Of a stretch of DNA of 64,000 nucleotides, positions 1-11,942 are shown piece by piece (within the stretch, counting starts at the first letter, position 1; every line of letters starts with the position of its first letter). A model generated the notes under the pieces. The model saw nothing but the letters and a program-made list of their open reading frames with translations, had not been told where the DNA came from and did not search any database. The position numbers and the translations under genes are program-made. The DNA comes from Symbiodinium sp. CCMP2592. Taxonomy: Eukaryota > Sar > Dinophyceae > Suessiales > Symbiodiniaceae. Location of the stretch: contig CAJNDT010006024.1 of assembly GCA_905221615.1 (NCBI GenBank), positions 62,001-126,000 on the forward strand. Direction: 5' to 3'.

Positions 1-1266
1 TGAGTGCAGCAGGGGGCAAGCTCTTGACATCTCCGAAGTAAGTTGTGGACGGACTGCTTCTTGCAGGATGATGAGATCGTGCCGCAGGTCGTGGGAGAGG
101 CACCTTGGCTCGCAGCCTGACCGCGTCTGTCATCTTTCGATGCTCACGCCGAGCTGCCGAGCAATCGGAAGACGCTGCTGGAAAGGAAACTTCGGACGCG
201 CACACATGAACGAGAAGCGTTTCTGGGCACAGATAATGTGATTTCGTCGAAACTACGAGTGCAAGGGGCCTTCGTTTGGGCAGTATGCTGTGTACTTCAG
301 AGGGCATCCGAACATCTGGGCAAGTGCCTCCCATGAATTCGGGCGCCGACGAAGGTTCGTTTTCGGGGGTCGCCGAAAGTACCAGATCTGCGACCATCAA
401 AACCATCTCAAACACTTCAGAAAGCACGGCACGAACTGAAGCGCACGTGGAAGGCACGAGCTGCATTTGCCAAGCTGAGTGAGGCAACTGAGGGGCTGGA
501 TAAAGCAGAATGTTGTGGCCTTCTCAACGTGGATCTACGGTGCCGACACCGCCTGCACCTTCTCCGTTTGGAAGCGTGGAGCTGAAGCTTCGTCGAAGCA
601 AGATGAGACAAAAGACTTACAGACAGACTCTTGAGATATCTCTTAAGCATCCCGGTGTGCAATACCATTCCGGTCTGGTTCCATGAAGCAGCATGACCCA
701 GCTTCATCCAGCCTGCCGTAGACTGTGTCAAGGCACGTCTCGGAATTCAGCTTCCATGCGCAAACGGACGTCTGCAAAATGGTCAAAAACTGCCAAGACC
801 ATTCTAGACCCCCGGGAGCAGTTCCAACTCCACTTCCAATTCACAGAAGCTGTGCATACGATGCTGGAGGATCGTCCTAGTGGGAACGACTGAAGTTCCA
901 GTCTTCCAAGCTAGTCCTTGAGGTCACGACTCGAAGGCTAGAGCATTTTGACGTAAGGCAACCTAGGCCAAAAAGCAGGATTGTTCTAAGTCTGCAGATT
1001 CAGGGATCTGAGCAACGAGCGATGGCAACTTCTTCGTCTCGTCGGACGTCTTGTCCAACAAACTCTAGTGCCTGAGGCCCAAATCTTGAAGAGCTTTCCC
1101 AATGCATACAGCAGAGGTCGCGGCCCACCAACAAGACTGAACGACGGGCAGCGTCACGACCGGATCATTTTTTATGTCTTCGGATGCGTACTCCAACGCC
1201 TGATGCAAGCGAGCGTAACTAGAGTGAGACCCAGCTAGTCTAGCAAACGTTGGCTAGTGTAGAGAT
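1..1266. other. no gene recognised
   Basis: I see no recognisable protein motif, RNA gene or repeat here. Short open frames exist on both strands (for example minus 417-731 and plus 693-893), but none shows a known domain. The stretch could be intron or intergenic DNA next to the minus-strand exons that begin at about 1,270. Confidence 0.4.
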
Positions 1267-3335
1267 GGGTGACGAATTTTTAGTAACAACTACCACGCAA
1301 AAAATCGATCCCAGAAAGTAGCGTTGGCACGAATAAGCACACTTGAACGGAAATGCAGCATCGCCTTCCAGCTTTGTCTCGCGGCAATTTGCACGCAGAC
1401 AGGGTCATCTTTGACCTTGCCGAATTCACAAATAAAGAAGAGCATGCCATGGAGTGGAGTGGTGAATGAGTTTTTACGTTTTGCTACCTGCATGTTCATG
1501 TTCTCGATTGTCGTTCGTACCTCCATGGTCAACACAAAAAAGTGAGCAGCACGAAGCAGCACCTGCCCTGCGCTTTGTCTTTCAACAGTCACTCGACATG
1601 TCGGGCTGGGCTTAGTTGACCTCCCTCGCTTCACACTGTGCCCCCACCTGATCATGCCAGTCACTCGGGATTTCAGAGCGTTTTCATCCTGGCTAACTCC
1701 TGCTTTTGCAGTAGCTGGATTTTGCTGAACCCGAATGGAGGCGTCGGCAAGCTCCGTGCCCTTACCCTGAAGCTGGAGCAATCATATGGCCCCTGAACTA
1801 AACGGCTCCGAATACAGGCGGCAAACAACGCCGTCTTCAAAACGGATCACATGGTTCCAAACTTCAGGGACCATATTATGTCCAGCAATCCCGAAGGCTG
1901 TGCACACACGAGCTGAAGCCACCAATTCCTGGTTCTTGCTGAGGTGGGCTCCGGCTTTCGTTCGGGTAGGGAGTTCCAGATGCTCTTTTATTTGTTGGTA
2001 AAGTGTGTAAATGTCGGTAACGTAGCATGGGATGCGTGCATCCACTTTGCAGCCAGCAGGCGGACACGACTTAGCAGCAGACAGCTTCTGGAGCCTCCTT
2101 CAAGCATGCCCAATTGGAAGACAACACGGCCTGCAGAAGTTCTTGCGCAAACACGAAAGAAACGCTGGAGATTGCTGAGCTCAACCTCCCAGTGCTCGCG
2201 ATCTGGAAGGGGAGTGCTTCGCCTAAGATTCAACCGACACAGTGCTGCTTGGATGGGGCTCATAAGGCTGCCAAGCTTCTCCCGAGGCTGCTTTCTAGCT
2301 TTGCTCTTCTGAATGACTTTGGCCTCAGAACACGGGCCACACGAATAAATACATGAATCCAAACTCCTGTAAGGTTCGGGCCTCTGCCTCCTGTCGGGAT
2401 GATCGGATTTCTCATGACTACTTCAACAGCGCCTCCATGCAAGCTGTCCTGCCACTTCTTGCGAGCGTTGAAGACCACAGGCATGGCTTGCGTCGGATCA
2501 TCGTGCACATGCCAGCAGGATTTAAGTTTCAATGCAGAACTTCTGCTCGTGTGTCGCCTTCTGCCCTGTTCCAACAAACTTCGAGTGCAGCGGTGAGTTT
2601 TCGCATGAAAAGCAGTAAACAGGGGTGTGAACTTGACGGGGACTTGTCGACGAGGAGGGCTGCACAAGGACACAAGCCACGGCTGCATCTAAGAACGGGC
2701 GGCAGCAGTTCATGTCGGTTGTGTTGCTGTTGGAGCAGGCGGTTCCTGCCAGAAGTTCTCACCGCCCTTCTTGAACTCGAACTTCTTCAGTGGCCCGTCT
2801 GCCACAGTAAGCTCCTGAAAGGCTTCGCAGGAGACGATCTGCACCCATGCGGCTTGCAGATGTGCCTCTGCTCGTGCAGCCTCCATCGGAATCCGATTGG
2901 CGCAATGGCAGCTGCAGCAGATAAAGATGCGCCCGTGCGCACTGACATACCTGAGCTGCGAGTGGCAGGACATTCAAAATTCCCAGAGCCGTGGGCCAAG
3001 TCCGTGGCTGCGCCGTGTGGCAGGAACCACACTCAACGATTCTCATTCCCTGAAGAACGACACCATGCTATGCATTCGAGTGCTACGCTGCACATCCTGC
3101 AGTGTGCCTCCGGGGCATGTCTCACCACCGTGAGGTGCTGAGTCTGACGCGGTCTTAAGCACATTTCACGCAGAAGCTTCTCGGAATTGAGAGCAAAACA
3201 CGTTTGTGTTGTGGCCTGTTTCAAGATTCGGTAAGAGCGGAAGAGCCCCACGAGCAGCACCACAATGAGGATCACGGCCAGGGCCCAGTGGAGCTGCCAC
3301 AACGACATGTTGAAGTAAATGTCAAGTGATGCCAA
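1267..3335 (-). CDS. unidentified multi-exon gene with N-terminal membrane anchor
   Basis: This is a candidate spliced gene on the minus strand. The first exon starts with ATG at 3335 and encodes a short polar N-terminus, then one strongly hydrophobic segment (WALAVILIVVLLVGLF) and basic residues (RSYRILK). That looks like a signal anchor. The frame could leave at a GC donor near 3220. Further coding-looking stretches lie at about 2965-2790 (ending LKKFEFKKG), 2530-2385 (ending NPIIPTG), 2045-1782 (containing NHVIRFEDGVVCRLYSEPF) and 1450-1290 (ending ATFWDRFFAW). I do not recognise the family and have not proved the joins. It could equally be two genes. Confidence 0.3.
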
Positions 3336-6300
3336 GCAGCTGATAACTTCTGTCTAACTTCGAGTCAGTTCTGAGGACTTCACCGTGCCGGGTCTCGCAT
3401 CAGCCTTCTCCAGCAAACACGGGCTGCTTTCAACGGTACTGCTCTGCTCTGGAGTGCAGGAACTTCTGATTCTGCCTGTTGGACCAGTGGCCCAATGCCA
3501 CCTGGTAAGTTCTGCGTCGCTCCACGAAACTGCAGCGTGGCACGCTGGCCGTCGTTATGAGTTCGCTACCGACGAAGCTACCAATGCGGCTGCAGCAGCA
3601 GCAGCAGCATTGCCACCAGCACCAGCACCACACCACCACCATTACCAACGGCACGAACACGGAAAAGATTTCCTCATGGGTTACCAGTGCAGATCACGAT
3701 TGGAGCATGTCGCTCACGGAGTGTGGTAATCAGTGTATATTGGGTGCATGATTCTGATGCTAGTGCGCTGGTCATGCTGAAGATGCCCGAACTGCGGCTG
3801 GGGTGAGAGTTGGTGCTATTCCACATCTGATACGATACATTACATTCGACTACACTTTGCTCAGTCACTTGCATCTGCTGTTGCGCACCGTACGGTGACG
3901 GCTGAAATATGTCCGGCGACAGCTTGGCCAGTTGGAACCTTGGGTAAGGTCAGGGCTGTTGACCGTCTGCGCAGCAGCGCGAGAAGTCAGGACCTGCAGC
4001 TGAGCCACAGGGCGGCCCTTGCTTTCTGAAGCACCAAGTCAACTTATTTGCTGAGATTTTGCTTGCTAAGTCACTGGCCTCCAAAGTATAGGTAAACAGC
4101 AGAGTTGAGAAGCCTACATGGCCTCTCCGCAAGGTTGCGCAGCAAGGATCTTAGGATCGTGCTCACTTCGCGTCTGTCTGTACGTCTTGCAATGTGCGCA
4201 ATCCGCATCGGCCCCGAGGTCTTCCCAAACGCTACAGCGGGCAGCAAGCCCAAGTCCCAAGGGCCATGTTCTGCGCCTCTGCTCATGGTTGCATCCTGCT
4301 CAGGCTGCTGCGAGTCAGGCCAAAACCAAAAGTCTGGTCGAGCCTCCAGGTCGCGCGTGCGCGCCACGTGGTTCGAATCGTCAAGGTGTCTGTGGGTCTG
4401 TGATGTTGTGCACGTTTGCTGGCTTGTTGGGACGGCTGCGAAGTGCTGCAGCCTGCTGGTCACTGGCCACTGACGGCTGGGATCGCAGATCTGAAGTTCA
4501 AGCAGCTTCTGCAGCCGGAAAACTTGAACCGACGTTGCATTGGCCGGATACTTCAGCTCACGTTCAAATGTGCACCGCTTTCGTCGCGGATGAACTAAAA
4601 ACCCCAAAAACATGCCAAAGACGTGACCATGCTTTGCTGCCGCTCAGCGCTCAGGAGGTGAGTCGGTGACCCGTCCCTTTCAGGCAGCTGCCCTTGCCAT
4701 GAGCCTCAAATTGCAACCCCTGCCCGGTCCGTTCAAGCTGCAAAGAGCTGCGCCGCTGCGCTGCTGTTGAGATTCAGATCACATCGCAACATCATCTCTT
4801 CTGCCATCGGGCCTTAGAGATGTGCTATGGCATGTCGCACCGGTGCACCGCTGAACAAATCCGGGCAATCGGCTGAACTGCACCGACCACGATTTCAGGA
4901 CCACAACCTTCTGGTCTGCTTCCGGTATTCCCGTCACCGATTCTCCAGCCAACTGGAATTGGCGCACTGCAGCTTACTCCCACGACGAGGGGCCCCAGAT
5001 GTCAGAACCAGATCATCCATGGTTACTGCCTGTGGATGAGCACTGTCTGCTTTCTCTGCATCTTGCTCTAAAATTTCACCTGCCTCTTCCTCCATCGCAT
5101 GGCCCATAGGCCTGTAGCGAAGGAGTTCTGCATAGGTCATCAGCCTGTCAGCGGCAACGTCAACAGAGCACCAGATGGACGGAGACGTTTGCATCAAGCA
5201 AAGGGCAGGGCTACACGTACAAAGCTGGTCTGCGTGTGGTGAGCATGTCATTCAAGGATGCTCGTACAGTGAGGCGGTTTTACTGACGCGAATGTGAGTG
5301 ACTGTCATTGAAAAGCTCATGACAGAAAATGGCCCATGCGGCTTGTGTCTTCGCCTCTGCCTTCAATTAAACTTGTCAGTGGTGCGCTGGCACTAATCTT
5401 GGCCACGAAGCAGTCTGAAGACGTAGCACTCTTCTTGCTTCGCTTCGAGCGACGGCTGGCCGCTCAGACGGCCGCTCAGACTCTTTCCTCTTTCCGCATC
5501 GGAGTCCTCCACAGGCGTGTTCAGCTTCAAGGCTCTGCTCGGTTAAGCAGGAAACTTATTCACAGAGGGATGCAGGTCTGGGCAGCAGGCTGCTTGTGCC
5601 TTGTTGCCGGTCTTGCAGCGTGGTCGGAAGCGGTGACAGAGGGAGGTTGGCAACGGTATATCCCAAAAGTTTTTCCGATCACCTGATGCACAAAGAAATC
5701 AGCATCCTCCCTTAAACAGTGGCGATCTGACCAAGGAGCTGCAGAAGCTGAACACAGGTGGGGGCACATCCTGTCCAGAATACTCGGGCAGTTCAACACA
5801 CGTTCTACTTGGCCTAGCCTCTCGGCGACCGTAAGGAGGGCTCCACGAATATGATCTCCGTTGTGACACAGCTTCATCTCCAAGGTTGACCACCATCTCT
5901 AGCCTAGCGGGAACAACAACGAGTATCAGAGCAGGAAGCAGGCAACATCACACAACAGGCAAAGGAAAAACCTGAGGGCAGGGCTTTGGCATCGCCGGCA
6001 ACACTGCTATTACCGCAATGATGGTAGCTGCGAGGCAGTCTGCTAGCTGCTCGCGTGTCTCAAGAGCCTGGTGCGATGAAGCAGGCAGACAAGAAGTCAC
6101 GCTTTGTGGGTGCCTCTGGGATGGCCAGGAGCAGAAGTTCCGCGCTGGCCGAGTGGCTTTCAACTAGTCGGAAGACTAGCGCCTTCTGAATTCCGTCCTC
6201 CACACATCTCCGCACTCGTCTGGAAAAGCACAGCAACACACCCCCAAAGCCCCACGCCGTTGAGCCGTCCTCAGTGCGAAGAGCACGGAGAGTGTCCTCC

Positions 6301-9300
6301 TGGGAGATGCCCGTCTTCCACGGCAACAGAGCATTCCCCAAGGCTGCGAAGCTGTTGCAACGCCCTGACCTGAGACGGTTGCAGGCAAGCGCAAGCGCGG
6401 CGAGAATGGATCAATGAATGACAGGACAGCTATCCGAGAGGACCGCGGAGTTAGCATATCATCCGCACAAGTTGAGAACGCGGCCTAGAGCGGGAAGACG
6501 CGGACATGATTCGCATCTCTCTGTCACAAGAAGCTGCCCTGCTCCAGCCTTAGACGTGAAGTCGTCTGTCACCATCATGTGACGCGTGTAGTCCACTCGG
6601 GGCTCGGTGGCCTGCACGGAGAGAGGAAAGAAAGCAGGAAAAGAAGAGAAGAAGAGAAGAGTCCAGCCGCCCAACCGCCCGAGCCCTCGTGCCTTCGAGC
6701 TGTTCTCGTCCCTGAGATCCTCAGATCTTTCCAAGCAGCGGCTTTCTAGGCCCTAGGCGGCTCTAGGCTTGCCGTTATCACTGAGGGCAGAACAACGTAG
6801 AGGGCTCCGGAATCGATTAAGAACGCCTGCAAACAGCTTGCGGAGTATGGTCTCACCTTGTGTGCCCTTGCACTCTTGTGACTTGCATACAATCGCGAGA
6901 GAAGTCGGGCGCACTCGTGCTTAAGTTCGCTCGCAAAGAGACGCTGCTCGAACAATTCGCCGGGTTCAAGCCAAACTTGCTTCTCAAAAGAAACTCAGCA
7001 CCCACACCCGAGCGGCTGAGGTCGACGATGAGATAAATATCTTTGAGCACTACGTTTGGGCGCAGCTTCAGGCTTTGCAAAATCTAAATCAAGCTCCCGA
7101 TTGGCTTGCCTGAAGTCCAACAGGATGAGCACACTGCCACAGCTAGTGGCAAGAGTACCACTGGCAGTGGCAGTGGAAAAGCAGGAGAACGGATCAAACA
7201 CAGCACTAAGGCTAGCCTCGGCGTGGGAGGGGGGGTCACAGGGGGGCTGAAAGCCAAGAGACAAGGGGTGCCCACCCTAAAGCCAACAAACTCCATACGT
7301 GATCAGCATCCGCACAAACTTGCTGAATTTGACAATCTTTTCGGTGGGAGCCGCCCTGACCAATGTACTTGAAGATAGGGTTCGAGAAGTCTTGGCAAGC
7401 CAGAACTCCAGCTGAGGCCTCACTGCTACGCTTCGTGACATGACAAGGCCACATTCCCTAGTAGACTTGATAGGAAGATTGACGAAGTCGTCTTTCACAT
7501 GATTCCTTTTAGCCAGCCCTCGAAGGTTCTGCAGGGTCAGCCATCGCTGCGGCCGGCTGGTTCAACCGGTGCCTGGTAGGAACTGGCGACGTCATCCAGC
7601 ATGTCCAGCAACGGGTGCTGCGTTGTCAGGAGTCTGGCCAAGCCTGCTAAAGATCTTGCGTCGTCTGACTCAGGGCAACCCGTGCGTCCTGCTTCATCGT
7701 TCTGGGCTCTGCCCAGCTGATGCACCAGCACGGTGCATAATTAAGAATGCCACGTTCACCAGTCTGAGGTTGCGGCTAACATTTCGCATATTCATCTCAG
7801 CTAAGCCGAGAAGATCCTCACAAGGAGAAACTGCTTTGTGGACACTCGAATGCACTGTTTTTTGTAGAGATGTCAATGCATGGGTCCATGGCTGCCCAGA
7901 GGAACTGCGGATAAAACTACAAGCTCAGACACAATCAACGTGCAGACATCACTTTTGCAATGCCTGTGGAGAATACTGACATCGGAAGTGCGCTTCTGCC
8001 ACGCCACCCCACCGGTCAGCTCGGAAAAGGAAAGAATTCTAGCCCCACGAGTTCACGATCAATCAACGGCCACGATCCAACCGTCCTCGGTCTCCTCGTC
8101 GAACACTGGAAATCGAGCCTCGTGAAGCTTCGAGATTAGATTCGGGCGGGAGTGGTTTGGCCTGCGCTCGCGGCCCAGGCACTTGAGAGGTACGCCGCTG
8201 CAACCGAGAGCGGGCATCCTGAAACTTGCCCGGGACTCCGACTCCGCTCTTCCACGGGCATTGTGGCGAGTGACGGCTTCTTGGTGAGCTGAGGACAAAC
8301 ATGGCACTGGCGGCAAGCAAGGCCTGCGGACGCTGGTATTCTGCCAAGGGCAGATCTCATCAATCGGACCTCATCCTGAGGTTTGCGATGTCGCACATGC
8401 TTCATCACAGTCGCCGCAAATTCATCCGCATCCTGTCATGAGCCAGTCTTGCTCAAGCCCAGCTATGTCTATTACATTATTTAGTCTAGTGCAAGCTGAA
8501 CTCGAAAGACTCGCACCCCAATGAAAACGAAATGCAGTTCTGTCCTCGTTGCATCCAGTTAAAGGCGGTGCTGCTGCATGTGCCTTCATTCATGGCGCTG
8601 CACGTCTGGACGGACTCAATGGGAAGCCGGCGCCTGTGCCCTGTTCTGCAAAAGACGAAGAAGCCGGAAAACTGGCCAGCCGCTTCGAGCCTGTGTAAGG
8701 CGCGGTCTATGCAAGAGGATAGGACGAAACATCGAGGGCACCACGACTGCTGGCCATCCTACCAGAAGGTCCCTGTTGAAGTCCAAGAGGCCACCTTCCT
8801 CAACACACACTTCTGTTTCACGCCCCCCTATACAGTACCCGTTGTTATGCGAGACCACGTAAAACATGGGATAGGAATCATCTGAGAGTCCTTCCAAACA
8901 TCGTCGGCATCCGTCAGGCCTTGCGTTCCGAGGCGTGACTCTGTCCGTGAGCAAACGCGCTGAGGAGCAACGTTCAGCAGGCCTTCTGCCTCATCTGAGG
9001 CCGTAGCTATTCTGCTGGCTTAAGAGCAGGAGGAGATCGAGTGAGACTCGCCCGGGAACGCAGTCCGTTTCGAGCTGGCCATCCAACCGAGGGACAGCCC
9101 TGTCGAACTCTGCAGCCACGGAGTGGTGCAAAAAAACGGAAAGACAACGACCGCCTTTCAGCAAATGATGATGCTGTTCTGTCCAGCTCGTCAGCCAGCG
9201 TTTCCGTCCCGCCCTCATGCAGATTTCGCAGGCAGGGAATACACGCGCAGCCGAGCAATTCTAGAAGAACCACACATCTACTACTACAGAAACCCGAAAC

Positions 9301-10206
9301 CTTCAGCGGGTTTATTTACAGGTTCTGCAGCTTCTGCTTTCCCGGCATCGGGCCTGCCCCTCCAAAAGTCTCAACAACCGTCGATGCACCGATGGCCAAT
9401 CCTTGAGAAAAGATCAAGCACAGGTTCATTTTTAGCTCGAGATGATTTGGCCTCATGAATTTTCGATTGGCAGGTGCTGTCCTTCAGCGAGGCTGTGTTC
9501 GAAGCCAAGTGAACAGAAGAAGCCGCTGGAAGGAATCTAAGGAGAAGGCAGCAAGGACGGCAAAGACCAGCTCAAACCCAAGCAGCCTTTGTCAGAAAAC
9601 TCATGTTCTTGGGTTTGTCGGATCTTGTCTTCGGCTTTTGGGAGTGACCCTCAGCTCGCAGTTGCCATGCAGGCTGAGCATTTCGCCATAGCGGCACACA
9701 CAGCATGGTGGCACCATGGCTGCACACACTTTCAGTTTAGAGTAGGTGTCCTTCAACAGCCCGGATACTTAGCTGCCATGCTCAACATCCGGCAAAATGC
9801 ACGGGGTATGGGATGCTATGGGCCCGTGCAGATTGTTCAAACTGCCGCGGCTGTCGCAGATCTGCTGTCCGGCAGCATGAGGCCGGAGCCAGACAAACCA
9901 AAATTGGGCAAAAAGCCTTTTCGACTTTGGACGCCCGGCACCTGTATTGTCTGAGACTTTCCGACCAAATCATTTACAGTATTCGCAGAGCCAGCAGAGC
10001 TATAACTGCAGAATGACCACCCCAGATTGTATCGACCGGTACAGCTTGGTGAGGCTCGGAAATTGAAGAACGTTCGGAATTGGGGGTGTGCTTTCTTTGT
10101 GCTTCGAGCTGCTTTTGTGAGCTCTCTGTACACTCATGAAACCAGCAAGCCTTGGAAAAACGATCTTGCCAATGTGGAAACCAGGGTCAACATGGCTAAG
10201 GCTTCA
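3336..10206 (-). other. unassigned region with candidate minus-strand exons
   Basis: No single frame runs through this region and no known family is recognised. Several minus-strand stretches read like exons by composition: 10033-9837, 9115-9030, 8890-8710 (SDDSYPMFYVVSHNNGYC), 8150-8077 (ending DEETEDGWIVAVD and a stop), 7498-7240, 7080-6950 (VVLKDIYLIVDLSRSG), 6610-6470, 6341-6060, 5883-5770, 5165-4990 (MTYAELLRYRPMGHAMEEEA) and 4350-4130. They suit an intron-rich dinoflagellate gene or genes downstream of the phosphatase. A short CAG/CAC-rich stretch lies at 3591-3660. Some plus-strand frames (9123-9458, 9589-9954) look equally plausible, so strand is not secure throughout. Confidence 0.25.
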
Positions 10207-11281
10207 CTAAAGCTTGATGACAATGGCGCTGCAGTTGTCGCCACCTTATATGATGCGAGTGGCGGTGGCTCTTCTTCGTGACACGAAGATGCTGACCTCT
10301 GAGATCGAAGCCCTTCCCCCTGGTTTTGACCAGGTTTGGGCTACAGCTTTGGTCGACAAGCTCTTCAGCGGCCTTGGAAGGTCGAGAGATTCGTGAGCCG
10401 AGCGGCCGAGCTCTCTGCCCATCTCAGAGAGACCCCGCCTGCATCACGGTTTGGCCTGCCCTCAACGCAACTCTGACGATGTCCACCACTTTCTGAAACC
10501 AGTCAGCAATTCGAAGCAGGAGTCTAGAGTCTACCCACGGAGTACAGCAAGAGCTTGCGAATGCTATGTGTTTGGCGGCCTGGGAAGTATGGAGCTCGAA
10601 GCAGCCATCGCAAGCCAAAACCTTCAACGCGAGTGCAAAGGCGAAGCGGCGAAGCTGGTCCGAGTCCCTCCGCCCCTCAGCCCTTTCAGATTCCCGCAAG
10701 AAACTCATCGTCACTGTGAAGTTCCACCGTCCGTATCTCCAAGGGAGGCAACTGCGAATCGTCAGCAGGTCGGTTGGGCGTGTGCCGTGTGCCTCCGGCA
10801 CAGCGATGACCTTCTGCTGTTCCGCACTCAAGTCAGGCCGAGCCTGTGATGAGATGGGATTCCCTGCTAAGGTTTTTTGGCGACCCACAGTTCGTTTGCC
10901 TTGTAATGAAAGTCGCCAAGGGCCCTGGAGAGGTTAAGCCCCCACCTCAGATATGCAGAGAGCACAGCAGCTGACGCCACTCGCGTTTTCCCTTGGCGCG
11001 CGGCCCGTCTATGCGATGACAGGGCCCGATCAACTTCACGGAGCCACCTGCTTGCCTGCAACTCAGCTGCAGGTGCTGCGCCGGCAAGCAACAAAAACTT
11101 TACAAAGTGGCCAGTCAGAATGGGATGCAGAATCTTCGATGAAAACTGTTAGGCGGAGCCAGAAGTATGGTGCGACTGTCTTCCCCTGGCCCCACTGTGT
11201 GTTGTTGCAAAAGGTCGGCATGGCCGCCTGATACGCTTCTCCTCGCTGTGCAGCTCAGGCTTGTGGTCCTGCACGACTTTT
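10207..11281 (-). CDS. PP2C-type protein phosphatase, C-terminal exons
   Basis: This is the downstream half of a metal-dependent Ser/Thr protein phosphatase (PPM/PP2C), which dephosphorylates proteins in signalling. Exons read on the minus strand: 11281-11228 (VVQDHKPELHSEEKR), 10945-10900 (GLNLSRALGDFHYK), 10843-10793 (ARPDLSAEQQKVIAVPE), 10736-10698 (IRTVELHSDDEFL), 10621-10580 (VLACDGCFELHTSQ), 10492-10460 (KVVDIVRVALR), 10372-10312 (AAEELVDQSCSPNLVKTRG) and 10244-10207 (GDNCSAIVIKL, then TAG). These are the later PP2C motifs in canonical order, including metal-binding Asp residues in ACDG and GDN. From the GLNLSRALGD exon on, the joins keep phase through six introns of 56, 56, 76, 87, 87 and 67 bp, all with GC donors and AG acceptors. 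An exon joining EKRI to GLNLS was not located. The upstream half lies beyond the retroelement, at 18.9-22.8 kb. Confidence 0.87.
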
Positions 11282-11440
11282 CTAGCTGTCTTCTGAGTTT
11301 GAATATCTCTGCACACCAATAGCGAACTCACCTGATTCTTGACCTAGCTGCCAACCCTCTTGTGCAACTGCTGGGAGCTGTCGGCTCTCCGCAGGTCCTC
11401 GGAAAGTTCTACGGCCTCGGAGACGCGGAGTACACAGCGA

Positions 11441-11590
11441 GACAATTGCTATCCGCTCCCCAAACAACCACCATCTACTAAGCGAAGCAGACGGACTTTT
11501 CAACAGTTGGTCGTAAAGGTCGCTCCGCTTGCTATGTCCAAAAGGAGCCGATAGGGCCCTTGGACAAACTCAAGTGGGCAGAAGATACCC
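11441..11590 (-). repeat. split direct repeat B2 (element 3' end)
   Basis: This 150-bp copy is identical to 11726-11875. It forms the left boundary of the element on the plus strand. The flanking base differs at both ends of the match, which fixes the repeat limits. Confidence 0.93.
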
Positions 11591-11607
11591 CGGAGTGGGC
11601 GGGTGGG

Positions 11608-11725
11608 CAAAAGATGGGTATCGTCCTTGAGACCAAAATGGCCACGAACGATACTTTCAGTTAAAATAACCCACCATCCACGCTAGCAATTGTCACTACA
11701 ACAAGACGCAGGCTGTGTTTCTCTC
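11608..11725 (-). repeat. split direct repeat A2
   Basis: This 118-bp copy is identical to 18697-18814. It directly abuts repeat B1 at 11725/11726 and is separated from B2 by a 17-bp GC-rich spacer (11591-11607). Confidence 0.93.
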
Positions 11726-11875
11726 GACAATTGCTATCCGCTCCCCAAACAACCACCATCTACTAAGCGAAGCAGACGGACTTTTCAACAGTTGGTCGTA
11801 AAGGTCGCTCCGCTTGCTATGTCCAAAAGGAGCCGATAGGGCCCTTGGACAAACTCAAGTGGGCAGAAGATACCC
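11726..11875 (-). repeat. split direct repeat B1
   Basis: This 150-bp copy is identical to 11441-11590. It lies between the stop of the tyrosine recombinase gene (11943) and repeat A2. Confidence 0.93.
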
Positions 11876-11942
11876 GCATGACCTGACCAACAACTGCCAA
11901 ATAAATATCCGTCCCGCCTGCTTAGCGCGGTTGTTTTCGGTA

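Noticed and set aside
2353-3141. 262-codon plus-strand frame
   Set aside because: No domain, and it lies opposite stretches on the minus strand that look more like exons with acceptor/donor-like borders.
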